This document shows, piece by piece, positions 34,315 through 42,119 of a stretch of 64,000 nt of DNA. A model generated the notes under the pieces. It worked only from the letters and a program-made list of their open reading frames with translations, did not search any database and had not been told where the DNA came from. This DNA comes from Saprospiraceae bacterium UBA6168. GTDB taxonomy: Bacteria; Bacteroidota; Bacteroidia; Chitinophagales; Saprospiraceae. How positions within the stretch are numbered: the first letter of the stretch is position 1; each line of letters starts with the position of its first letter. The stretch is from the NCBI GenBank assembly GCA_002435785.1, contig DIUC01000035.1:1-64000 (forward strand), read 5' to 3'. Both the position numbers and the translations under genes were made by a program.

Positions 34315-34806
34315 TCATCGCCCGAAGTCGTCTTGCACCCGCACGATGTCGTCCTCGTCGGAGGGGTGGTTGGGGTCGGTGTGCTGCCAGATTTCGGCGA
34401 GGACGCCCCACTCATCCAAGCCCACAAGGCGGTGGCGCTCGCCACATTCCAGCCGAACGAGGTCGCCGGGGGCCAGGGTTCGTACCTCGCCCTGTTCGTC
34501 GGTGGGGCTGGTGGCCACACCGGCCACGCCTTGCATCAGCCGCCAAATCTCGGAGCGGCGGTGGTGGTACTGCCACGAGAGGCGCTTGCCGGGTGCAACT
34601 ATCAGGAATTTCGGGCTTAGTTTTTCAAATCCCTCAAAATCGGAGAGCGGCACACCGGGGAAGTAGGTTTCGATGAATCGGTGTGCCTGCAATTCGTCAA
34701 TCACGAAGAAGCCACCCCAAGGGCGGGTTTCGTCTTTTGTTACGATGGTAAAGCCCTCGTCTTCAAGCTGTTGTGCCACTTTTTGAAAGAAGTCATTTTT
34801 TGTCAT
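34315..34806 (-). CDS. Cupin protein, mannose-6-phosphate isomerase type II-like
   Basis: The 163-residue protein is a single-domain cupin. ETRPWGGFFVID near residue 27 and the metal-binding pattern LSWQYHHRRSEIWRLMQG followed by GDLVRLECGERHRLVGLDEWGVLAEIW match the C-terminal cupin of type II phosphomannose isomerases. The His-His and Glu of the first cupin motif and the His of the second are present. It may isomerise sugar phosphates, but an orphan cupin could also act on other substrates. Confidence 0.78.
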   Translation of the reverse strand: MTKNDFFQKVAQQLEDEGFTIVTKDETRPWGGFFVIDELQAHRFIETYFPGVPLSDFEGFEKLSPKFLIVAPGKRLSWQYHHRRSEIWRLMQGVAGVATSPTDEQGEVRTLAPGDLVRLECGERHRLVGLDEWGVLAEIWQHTDPNHPSDEDDIVRVQDDFGR

Positions 34807-34901
34807 AAAATCAGGTCATTTAAAGGTCTTTCGAGCTGGGGTTGGCAAATGTACGAGTTCTCATGCTTCGTTGAAACCCGCTTCCGTCTAATGCGTTTGA
34901 C

Positions 34902-34909
34902 TAACTTTG
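34902..34909 (+). promoter_or_regulatory. -7 promoter box of the glycosyltransferase gene
   Basis: TAACTTTG matches TAnnTTTG and lies 33 bases before the glycosyltransferase ATG. Confidence 0.5.
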
Positions 34910-34942
34910 CCGGATTGGCACCAAAACCGCCACCTGACGGCC

Positions 34943-36076
34943 ATGCTCGAAACCATTGTATTGTACGGCTTCCTGGCCGCCACGGCGGTGCAACTTTACT
35001 TTTGGATTTTTTTCTTCGGAAAACTGGCCCGCCACCCAGTCGAAGAAATTCCCGATAACCCACCGGCCGACATCCCTCATCCCTCATCCCTCATTCCTGT
35101 CTCTGTCATCATCTGCGCCCACAACGAAGCGGCCAATTTGGAGCGGCACCTTGACCGTATCCTAAACCAAACCTACCGTTCCCTTGAGATTCTCTTAGTG
35201 CTCCATAAATCATCTGACAATTCTTTAAATGTATTAGCACCTTTGCAACGCAAGTTCAGTCACTTACGCATTGTGGTTTGTGACGATGAAAGAGCAGGAA
35301 AAAAATTCGCCCTTGCGAAAGGGATTGAGCAGGCAAAACACCAAGTTCTTTTATTGACGGATGCCGACTGTGTGCCAGCGAGCCAGGATTGGGTTCGAGG
35401 AATGGTAGCTGGCATGGACGAGGACACCCACATCGTGCTGGGCGTGGCACCTTACGACGAAGCTCCTGGTCCCCTGAACAAATTTGTCAGGTACGAGGCT
35501 TGTTACACTGCGATGCAGTACTTGTCCTTTGCACTGGCCGGACACCCCTACATGGGGGTCGGTCGGAACCTGGCTTACCGAAGAGAGCTTTATGAGCGTA
35601 TTGGCGGCTTCCGCAGTCACGAACACCTTGCCTCCGGCGACGACGACTTGTTCGTCAATGCGGTGGCAAGGCGTGGGAAGGTCGGCATCCGGCTCAATCC
35701 CCGCACGTTCGTTTACTCTAAGCCCAAAACCACATGGCGGGCGTACTACCGCCAAAAGACGAGGCATTTTTCGACCGGTTCAGAATATAAATTTAAAGAT
35801 AAATTTATCCTTAGTTTGCTCACTATGAGCCACTTACTACACTATTTTTTGGGAGGCTTGTTACTGATATTCAAAATTAGCATAATGTTTGCTCTATTGG
35901 GATATGCGGTGAGAATGGGTGTAGTACTGGCTATAGGCAGTGTCATTTTGAACAAGTTGCAGCACCGTTCGTTGCGACTTTGGCTCCCGGCCCTTGATAG
36001 CTTGCTGATACTTTACTATCTCGTGTTCGCGCCGTCAGTTCTCATGAACAACGACGACACCCAGCGATGGAATTAA
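34943..36076 (+). CDS. Membrane glycosyltransferase, family 2
   Basis: The protein is 377 residues from ATG 34943. An N-terminal membrane helix (about 3-22) precedes a GT-A domain: VSVIICAHNEAANLERHLDRIL, the metal-binding LLTDADCVP, the acceptor region LASGDDDLFV and a QxxRH-type motif (RQKTRHFSTG). Two or three C-terminal helices follow (about 290-370). It probably transfers a sugar onto a lipid or surface polymer. A heptamer tract (CATCCCT)3 plus CATTCCT at 35071-35098 encodes residues about 43-52. Because seven is not a multiple of three, slippage would shut the gene off. Its stop overlaps the sigma factor start by 10 bases. Confidence 0.88.
   Translation: MLETIVLYGFLAATAVQLYFWIFFFGKLARHPVEEIPDNPPADIPHPSSLIPVSVIICAHNEAANLERHLDRILNQTYRSLEILLVLHKSSDNSLNVLAPLQRKFSHLRIVVCDDERAGKKFALAKGIEQAKHQVLLLTDADCVPASQDWVRGMVAGMDEDTHIVLGVAPYDEAPGPLNKFVRYEACYTAMQYLSFALAGHPYMGVGRNLAYRRELYERIGGFRSHEHLASGDDDLFVNAVARRGKVGIRLNPRTFVYSKPKTTWRAYYRQKTRHFSTGSEYKFKDKFILSLLTMSHLLHYFLGGLLLIFKISIMFALLGYAVRMGVVLAIGSVILNKLQHRSLRLWLPALDSLLILYYLVFAPSVLMNNDDTQRWN
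35071..35098 (+). repeat. In-gene heptamer tandem repeat CATCCCT
   Basis: Three perfect CATCCCT units and one variant CATTCCT lie near the 5' end of the glycosyltransferase gene. The current copy number keeps the frame open. Confidence 0.9.
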
Positions 36077-36729
36077 CACTTACGAAGCACCCAGTCACAA
36101 CGACCTCCACCAGGCTTTCACCAAAGGCATCCGAAGACTTTCAACTCGTCAAGGCGGCCATCAACGGTAACCAGCAAGCCTACTCCACACTCTTAGAACG
36201 TTACCGCATGAGCGTGTACAACCACCTCTTCAAGATGGTGCGCAACCACGACGATGCGGAAGACCTGACCCTCGAAGCATTCGGCAAAGCCTTCAACAAG
36301 CTTGGCACTTATGCCCCGCACTACGCATTTTCCACGTGGCTCTTCAAAATTGCCGTTAACAACTGCATAGACCACATCCGGAAAAAACGCCTGCACTTTC
36401 TGTCCATTGACCAGCCCATGGAGGCCAATGGCGAAAAGGACTTTACCGGTACTATCCGCAACTATGCCCGCAACCCAGAGGAGGAGTTCATCCGCCAGCA
36501 GCGCCTCCAGATGGTGCGCAAGGTGCTCGGGCAACTCAGCAGCAAGTACCGCCTCATGATTGAGCTGCGCTACTACGAGGAACTGAGCTACGAGGAAATC
36601 GCCTCCGAGTTGGAAATCCCACTCGGCACGGTAAAGGCCCAACTCTTTAGGGCCAAAGAAATGCTTTACACCCTCATGCAGAACCCAGGTGCAATGGCAT
36701 ACTTGGATTCGAACACCAGGGCAAATTGA
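36067..36729 (+). CDS. ECF-type RNA polymerase sigma factor
   Basis: The 220-residue sigma-70 family protein has region 2 (YSTLLERYRMSVYNHLFKMVRNHDDAEDLTLEAFGKAF...FSTWLFKIAVNNCIDHIRKKR) and region 4 with an intact HTH (LSSKYRLMIELRYYEELSYEEIASELEIPLGTVKAQLFRAKEML). It directs RNA polymerase to specific promoters. No anti-sigma gene is adjacent. It overlaps the upstream glycosyltransferase and ends before a terminator. Confidence 0.92.
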   Translation: MELTLTKHPVTTTSTRLSPKASEDFQLVKAAINGNQQAYSTLLERYRMSVYNHLFKMVRNHDDAEDLTLEAFGKAFNKLGTYAPHYAFSTWLFKIAVNNCIDHIRKKRLHFLSIDQPMEANGEKDFTGTIRNYARNPEEEFIRQQRLQMVRKVLGQLSSKYRLMIELRYYEELSYEEIASELEIPLGTVKAQLFRAKEMLYTLMQNPGAMAYLDSNTRAN

Positions 36730-36778
36730 GTTCGCTTTTGAATTATTGAAAAAGGTATTGGAAAATTATGATGGAAAA

Positions 36779-36806
36779 GGCTCTGGCTCTTGCTGGAGCC
36801 TTTTTT
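36779..36806 (+). terminator. Terminator of the glycosyltransferase-sigma transcript
   Basis: GGCTC and GAGCC form a short stem followed by six Ts, 50 bases after the sigma factor stop. Confidence 0.7.
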
Positions 36807-36884
36807 CGTGGTTGCAATTGAATTTGGATACCCGTAATTTCGTCCGGCAAAACAGCAAACAACACGACCTCATTTTACTTTGTC

Positions 36885-38189
36885 GTGAAAAAGCAGCATC
36901 TAACCTTTACGCCACTGGCGCACCTCACGGGTCAGCACGAAGCTCGGCAATTGCTGGCTGCGCTCATCCGCATCGTTGGGCTTCACCGGCTTGAGCTGGC
37001 GCTTGAACTGGTGACCACCACCTTTGAAGAAGCTGCCAAGCAGCCTTGGTTCCGTCTGCCCTCCAACCCGATGGGTTTCCTCCTCTCCATTGCGCAGCAA
37101 AAAACAATGGATGCCGTGCGGGTACAAAACCTGACGGGCCGCCTGTCGAGGGAGGTGAACTTCGCCGTGGAGACGGGGCAGCCGTTGGAGAATATTTTTC
37201 AAGGTATTTTTGAGGAAAATGCATTGGAGGACAACCGACTGGCGCTGTTATTCGCCTGCTGTCACCCGTTGCTGCCGCTGCGGCTGCGCATGGCACTTCT
37301 GCTAAAAACCAATTTTACTTTCTCCGAAAAAGACATCCAGCACTTCCGGCATTCCGATGACTTGGCGCTGCTAAAAGAACTCGAAGCCGCCTCAGACCAA
37401 CTATTGCAGCATGGCATCCAGAGCGGCGTACCCACCCCGGGGCAACTTCCGGCGAGACTAGCAGCAGTGGAGGAGACGGTGCTGGCGCTTTTCATGGAAG
37501 GCTACGAGCACAGTGACATGACCATCTTTGCCCGTAGGTCTTTCTGCGACACGGCGTTTCAGATGGGATGCCTGCTGCTTTCAAACGCGGCCACCGAGCT
37601 ACCTACCAGCTACGCTTTGATGTCGGTGCTGTGCCTACTGGCCGCCCGTTTCGAGCCACGACGGGGCAGGCCGCCCTCGTTCTTGTTTTTGGATGAAAAA
37701 AACCGGGCGAAATGGCACCCAAAGCTTATTGACCGAGGTGTGGCCTACTTCGAGAAGGCTGGCGACCCGGACCAACCCGACGAGTACCACCTGCTGGCCC
37801 GTGTGCTGATGGAGCATACATTGGCGCCGCACCCCCGCTTCACGAACTGGGAGCGGATACTGGAGTTCCTGCAATTGCTGCTGGACGAAAGGCCCACCTA
37901 CCACAACCATCTATGTTTCGCTTATGCACTGGCCAAGAACCACCAGCCGATGATGGCCATCCAACACCTGTACACCGTGCCTACCTTCGCCGACCATCTA
38001 CCTGATGATTGGCTCACGAATGCCCTTATGGGCGAATTTTTTCGACAAGCCAAGAACCTACGGGAATGTGCCCGTTACTACCAAGTTGCGCAGCAAAAAG
38101 CGCCGAGCACTGGTCTTAAAAAGCTGATTCTCCGAAAGATGCTTGCGCTGACTTCGGGGAAAGGAGGGAAGAAGAAAACGAAGTGGTGA
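36885..38189 (+). CDS. Divergent ECF42-like sigma factor with C-terminal TPR/DUF6596-type region
   Basis: The 434-residue protein keeps the layout of ECF42 sigma factors: a region 2-like N-terminus (LLAALIRIVGLHRLELALELVTTTFEEAAKQPWFRLPSNPMGFLLSIAQQKTMDAVR), a DNRLALLFACCHPLL motif preceding region 4, the ARLAAVEETVLALFMEGY hinge, and a helical C-terminal part with YHLLARVLMEHT and NHLCFAYALAKN repeats. Region 4 itself (about residues 136-180) lacks a normal helix-turn-helix: the usual sigma-4 recognition helix is replaced by FSEKDIQHFRHSDDLALLKEL. It may be a non-canonical regulator rather than a promoter-binding sigma. Confidence 0.68.
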   Translation: MKKQHLTFTPLAHLTGQHEARQLLAALIRIVGLHRLELALELVTTTFEEAAKQPWFRLPSNPMGFLLSIAQQKTMDAVRVQNLTGRLSREVNFAVETGQPLENIFQGIFEENALEDNRLALLFACCHPLLPLRLRMALLLKTNFTFSEKDIQHFRHSDDLALLKELEAASDQLLQHGIQSGVPTPGQLPARLAAVEETVLALFMEGYEHSDMTIFARRSFCDTAFQMGCLLLSNAATELPTSYALMSVLCLLAARFEPRRGRPPSFLFLDEKNRAKWHPKLIDRGVAYFEKAGDPDQPDEYHLLARVLMEHTLAPHPRFTNWERILEFLQLLLDERPTYHNHLCFAYALAKNHQPMMAIQHLYTVPTFADHLPDDWLTNALMGEFFRQAKNLRECARYYQVAQQKAPSTGLKKLILRKMLALTSGKGGKKKTKW

Positions 38190-38227
38190 GGGATTTTTGG
38201 CACAAATCCTCTTCCATAGCGGCGTAA

Positions 38228-38926
38228 TCACAAATCCCCCAACTGGGGCCTAATCACGATTTCCTCCACGACTGCCGCCGGGCTCATTTGCCAAGCGCCC
38301 CACACGGCAAGGGCGATGTCGTTGGCCTGCATCAGGCGGCTTTCGGGCAGGTCCACGCCCGCCCAACTATCCGACCAAGTGGCACCGGGCATGATAGCCG
38401 TCACCTTGATTCCCTTGGTTTTCAGTTCCTCCCGCAGCACTTTGGAGAAGCCCAGTAGCGCAAATTTGGATATGGTGTAGGAGCCGCCGCCCGGGTAGGC
38501 TATCAGGCTGGCGATGCTGCACATATTGAAAATATGGCCGCTGCCCTTTGCGAGCATGGTTGGTAGCATGGCACGGGTGAAGTGGTAGGCGCTGTACAAG
38601 TTCGTCTCTATTTGCTGTTCGAGATGGCCGTCCTGTTCGGCAGTGATTTCACCGGAAAGGAAAACGCCAGCATTGTTCACAAGGCAGTCCACTTCGCCCC
38701 ATTGTTGTTTCGCAAAATCGGCAAAAGCCAGCACCTCGGCTTTCTGGCGCATGTCGGCGGGTTTGGTGAGTACCTCTACGCCATATTTTCCCTCAAACTC
38801 CTTTTTGAAAGTGGCCAAATCGGCTTCCGAGCGGGCACAAACTGCCACGTCAAAACCCTCTGAAGCAAACTTTTCTGCGATGGCCCGGCCTATGCCTTTG
38901 GTGGCGCCTGTGATGATGATTTTCAT
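38228..38926 (-). CDS. Short-chain dehydrogenase/reductase
   Basis: This 232-residue classical SDR has the Rossmann motif TGATKGIGRAIAEKF, NNAGV in the central strand, and a Ser...Tyr-x-x-x-Lys active site (MCSIASLIAYPGGGSYTISK). It oxidises or reduces a hydroxyl/keto substrate with NAD(P)(H); the substrate is unknown. The basic residues after the glycine loop (CARSEADL) suggest NADP preference. The end lies near a GTTTAG-word repeat. Confidence 0.9.
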   Translation of the reverse strand: MKIIITGATKGIGRAIAEKFASEGFDVAVCARSEADLATFKKEFEGKYGVEVLTKPADMRQKAEVLAFADFAKQQWGEVDCLVNNAGVFLSGEITAEQDGHLEQQIETNLYSAYHFTRAMLPTMLAKGSGHIFNMCSIASLIAYPGGGSYTISKFALLGFSKVLREELKTKGIKVTAIMPGATWSDSWAGVDLPESRLMQANDIALAVWGAWQMSPAAVVEEIVIRPQLGDL

Positions 38927-38932
38927 GTTGTT

Positions 38933-39013
38933 GTTTAGAAAGTTTAGAGGAGTTTAAAAGGTTTAGTTGAGGCAGAATTAAACTTTCTAAACCCCTTTAA
39001 ACCTGCTAAACCC
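38933..39013. repeat. GTTTAG-word inverted repeat between the SDR and esterase genes
   Basis: The left arm (38933-38966) repeats GTTTAG words (GTTTAGAAAGTTTAGAGGAG...). The right arm (38980-39013) holds their complements (CTAAACCCCTTTAAACC and GCTAAACCC). The right arm overlaps the end of the esterase coding sequence. Confidence 0.75.
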
Positions 39014-39884
39014 TCCCGAACGCCCAGACCAAAAACTCCGGCAGCACCATCCCCCACGTGTGCGGGTGGTGGATGCCGTTTTTGACTTCCCGGTAGTGCA
39101 GGTCGTGCTTGTGATGGTAACCGATGCTTTTCAGGCGCTCGATGAGGTCGAGGGTATCATCAATGGAATCAATGACGCCGTTGCCGTTGCGGTCGTCGGT
39201 CTCGTCCATTGTGCCGGTCTGGAACCAGAACTTGAGGCCGGGACGGTGGATGCCCGTGTCCACCAGTTCGTGCATGATCCGGCCACCGTCGGGGTCGTCC
39301 GCGCAGAAGTCGCAATGCCGCCACCAGAAGGAGCCAGAAAAGACGCCTGCCTTGCCAAACAACTTTGGGTTGTTCCAGACGATGTCCATTGCCGAAAGGC
39401 CGCCAAGCGAAAAGCCTGCAAAAGCCATGTACTCTGCTCCCTCCCGCACGGGGTAGGTCTTTTTCAAGTGAGGTACCAGTTCGGTTATGATAAATTTTGT
39501 GTACAAATGCGCCTTGCTGCCCCGGTTGCGGTAGTCGGGCCGGTGGGCGGTACCGTATTCCTGTAGTCGCTCACCAGCATGGATGGCCACGACGATGAGG
39601 GATGGGACTCGCTGCCGAGCGTAGAGTGCGGTCAGCGTGTCGGCAAGCCGGACGGCCTCCATGTCCTGCCCATCGTTAAAGAACAATATTGGAAAGCGAC
39701 TGGAGCCGCTGGCATCATAGTCGGGTGGCAGGAAAATGTCAATGTTGAAGCGGGTGGAGAGGTGCTCCGAGCGGAAATTGCGAAGCCGGTGAAGGTGCAG
39801 CGAGTGGTGTTGCTCCTTAGTAAATTCGAATCGTTGATGACCCGGTGCCAGTTTATCGAATTGCCCCATGTGTAGTTTTGACAT
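39006..39884 (-). CDS. Putative esterase (alpha/beta hydrolase, esterase D/enterochelin esterase-like)
   Basis: The 292-residue protein has the lipase-type nucleophile elbow GFSLGGLSAMD and the oxyanion region FFNDGQDMEA typical of esterase D-like hydrolases. The Asp is in the stretch around DETDDRNGNGVID and the His in REVKNGIHHPHTW near the C-terminus. No signal peptide is visible. It lies divergently from the ATP-grasp gene and could act on the product of that cluster, which is speculation. Confidence 0.82.
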   Translation of the reverse strand: MSKLHMGQFDKLAPGHQRFEFTKEQHHSLHLHRLRNFRSEHLSTRFNIDIFLPPDYDASGSSRFPILFFNDGQDMEAVRLADTLTALYARQRVPSLIVVAIHAGERLQEYGTAHRPDYRNRGSKAHLYTKFIITELVPHLKKTYPVREGAEYMAFAGFSLGGLSAMDIVWNNPKLFGKAGVFSGSFWWRHCDFCADDPDGGRIMHELVDTGIHRPGLKFWFQTGTMDETDDRNGNGVIDSIDDTLDLIERLKSIGYHHKHDLHYREVKNGIHHPHTWGMVLPEFLVWAFGRV

Positions 39885-39926
39885 TGAAAATAAAAGCAGG
39901 TTGCGCTTGCTGTCAGGATTTCGCCT

Positions 39927-39934
39927 TAGCTTTG
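39927..39934 (+). promoter_or_regulatory. -7 promoter box upstream of the ATP-grasp cluster
   Basis: TAGCTTTG matches TAnnTTTG, 136 bases before the first ATP-grasp gene. Confidence 0.4.
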
Positions 39935-40070
39935 CCGACCATTTGCCCCACCCATTTCCTACAAACAGCTAGCAAAGCAAACCCATTTGAAGCAAATTTA
40001 GCGAAATCATTTTTTGACTATGTTCAAAAATTCATCCATAATCTTTTACACCATTTAAAAGCACCTGCAA

Positions 40071-41069
40071 ATGAAGAAGATAGGCATACTTTTCGGCAAG
40101 GAGCGAACCTTTCCTCAAGCGTTCGTGGAGCGAGTAAACTCCAAACAAGTCAAGGGCATCACAGCGGAGTTCGTGAAAGTGGACGAGTTGATGCAGAACC
40201 AGCCGAGCGGCTATGCGGTCATCATTGACCGTATTTCGCAGGATGTTCCGTTTTACCGGGCTTACCTGAAAAACGCCGCCGCCACTGGCACGGCCGTCAT
40301 CAACAACCCGTTCTGGTGGAGCGCCGACGAGAAGTTTTTCAACAATGTGCTGGCCGAGCAAGTGGGAGTGCCCGTTCCGAAAACGGTACTCTTGCCCAGC
40401 AAAGACCATCCCGATGACACTTCCTCCGAGAGCTTTTCCAACCTCAAGTTCCCGATGGAATGGGAGGCGATGCTCGACTACCTCGGCGGCTTCCCGGCCT
40501 TTATGAAGCCACATGCTGGCGGCGGCTGGAAGAGCGTCTATCCGGTGGACAATTGGGCCGAAGTGTTCAAAGCCTACCACGAGACAGGCCAATTGGTTAT
40601 GCTTTTCCAAAAAGCCGTGAAGTTTGACAGCTATTTCCGCTGCTACTGCATCGGTCGGAAGTACGTGCGCATCATGGATTACGAGCCACGCAACCCGCAC
40701 CACCTGCGTTACGTCGCCGACCACGGAGCGTCAAAGGAACTGTTGGAACTGATGGAGGACTACGTACTGCGCCTCTGCAACGGTCTCGGCTACGATTTCA
40801 ACACCGTGGAGTTTGGCGTGGAGAACGGCATTCCCGTCGCTATTGACTTCTGCAATCCTGCACCGGATGCAGATGTTAATTCGGTAGGCAAGGAGAACTT
40901 TGAATGGGTGGTAGAAAACATGGCCAACTATGCCATCGAGCGGGCACAGGCACACGAGGAAGGCAAGCACAACCTGACTTGGGGCACTTTCGTGCAACAA
41001 GCCGTGCTGGGCAACCACCTCGCCGTACCAACGGCCCCAGCCAAGGCTTCGGCCAAGAAGAAGAAATAA
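40071..41069 (+). CDS. ATP-grasp ligase-like protein
   Basis: The 332-residue protein has an ATP-grasp layout: an N-terminal pre-ATP-grasp domain (MKKIGILFGKERTFPQAF), a glycine-rich nucleotide loop (FPAFMKPHAGGGWKSVY, about residues 142-158) and a metal-binding segment AIDFCNPAPDADVNSVG near residue 265. ATP-grasp enzymes form amide or peptide bonds by way of acyl-phosphates; the substrate here is unknown. A Lys/Ala-rich C-terminus follows. It is the first of three plus-strand genes with a class I amidotransferase and a second ATP-grasp protein. Confidence 0.8.
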   Translation: MKKIGILFGKERTFPQAFVERVNSKQVKGITAEFVKVDELMQNQPSGYAVIIDRISQDVPFYRAYLKNAAATGTAVINNPFWWSADEKFFNNVLAEQVGVPVPKTVLLPSKDHPDDTSSESFSNLKFPMEWEAMLDYLGGFPAFMKPHAGGGWKSVYPVDNWAEVFKAYHETGQLVMLFQKAVKFDSYFRCYCIGRKYVRIMDYEPRNPHHLRYVADHGASKELLELMEDYVLRLCNGLGYDFNTVEFGVENGIPVAIDFCNPAPDADVNSVGKENFEWVVENMANYAIERAQAHEEGKHNLTWGTFVQQAVLGNHLAVPTAPAKASAKKKK

Positions 41070-41087
41070 TGGTTTGATTTTGGAATA

Positions 41088-41160
41088 AATTGTTGGATTG
41101 CTGGATTGTTGGGTTGTTGAGCGACACAAAACAATTGAACAATCCAGCCATCCAACAATT
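41088..41160. repeat. ATTGTTGGAT-word inverted repeat between the ATP-grasp and amidotransferase genes
   Basis: The arms at 41088-41110 and 41138-41160 match over 23 bp with one mismatch. The left side carries extra ATTGTTGGG words. It ends ten bases before the amidotransferase ATG and so could reduce expression or define a processing site. Confidence 0.8.
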
Positions 41161-41169
41161 ACTTAGGAC

Positions 41170-41994
41170 ATGGAAAGCAAGTTAAAGCTCGCAATATTGG
41201 ACATGTACGAGGGTACCCGCAACCTCGGCATGACGAACATTCAGGACATCGTGCGGCGATTCGGGGCAGACGTTGACTACGAGATTTTTGACGTTCGGAG
41301 CGCCGTGAGGGTGCCCGATTTGAGTCACGACATCTACATCTTCTCCGGCGGCCCCGGCAACCCGCTGATGGGCGACGAGAGCTGGCTGACGCCTTTCCAT
41401 GACCTGATTGACGACCTCTGGTACTACAACCGCCACGACGACGGGCCGAAAAAATTCGTGTTCTTCATTTGCCACTCGTTCCAAATGGCCTGCCACCATT
41501 TCCGGATTGGGGAAATTGACCGCCGGCGTAAGAAGTCGTTCGGTACGTTTCCCGTCCATAAAACGGAAGATGGCGAGGCGGAATGGCTGTTCAGCCCCCT
41601 CGACGAGCCTTTTTGGGTGGCCGATTTCCGGGAGTTTCAAATCATCCAGCCCGACTTTGCGAGGATGGAGGAGCTTGGCATCAAACTGCTATGCATCGAA
41701 AAAGACCGCCCCTACCTCGAACTGGAACGGGCGATGATGGCCGTCCGGTTTTCACCGGAAATGATAGGCACACAGTTCCACCCGGAGGCCGACCCTGTGG
41801 GCATGAGGGAATATTTTGCAGAGCCGGAGCGATTGGCTGCCATTCTTGAAGAGTACGGAGAAGAAAAATACCGAGACATGGTGTCCCACCTGCACGACCC
41901 CGATAAGATTACCCGGACACACAACACCATCTTGCCGCTGTTCTTACATGATGCTATTCGGCGGGTGCGGACTGGGGGGCTGGTGTTGGCATGA
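41170..41994 (+). CDS. Class I glutamine amidotransferase-like protein
   Basis: The 274-residue protein belongs to the type 1 GATase family. The nucleophile Cys is in FFICHSFQMACHHF (the usual GxCxGxQ elbow is changed to ICHSFQ). The His and Glu of the triad are in GTQFHPEADP. Oxyanion glycines are in IFSGGPGNPLM. It would release ammonia from glutamine for a partner ligase. Homologues include GMP synthase and para-aminobenzoate synthase amidotransferase subunits, but this is not one of them by context. It lies between two ATP-grasp genes. Confidence 0.85.
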   Translation: MESKLKLAILDMYEGTRNLGMTNIQDIVRRFGADVDYEIFDVRSAVRVPDLSHDIYIFSGGPGNPLMGDESWLTPFHDLIDDLWYYNRHDDGPKKFVFFICHSFQMACHHFRIGEIDRRRKKSFGTFPVHKTEDGEAEWLFSPLDEPFWVADFREFQIIQPDFARMEELGIKLLCIEKDRPYLELERAMMAVRFSPEMIGTQFHPEADPVGMREYFAEPERLAAILEEYGEEKYRDMVSHLHDPDKITRTHNTILPLFLHDAIRRVRTGGLVLA

Positions 41995-42027
41995 GCCTAT
42001 CCAGCATAGAACCTACTTAATTATTAC

Positions 42028-42079
42028 TCTAAAAACAACGCTCCGAAAGTTCGCAAACTTTCGGAGCGTTGTTTTTAGA
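42028..42079. terminator. Perfect 24-bp hairpin between the amidotransferase and second ATP-grasp genes
   Basis: The arms at 42028-42051 and 42056-42079 are exact reverse complements around a 4-nt loop. The GC core and A/T ends read as a strong terminator in both directions. Expression of the third gene probably needs its own promoter or readthrough. Confidence 0.8.
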
Positions 42080-42119
42080 AACGACTTTCCCGCACTATTT
42101 TTGGGCAAACAAAAATTGT

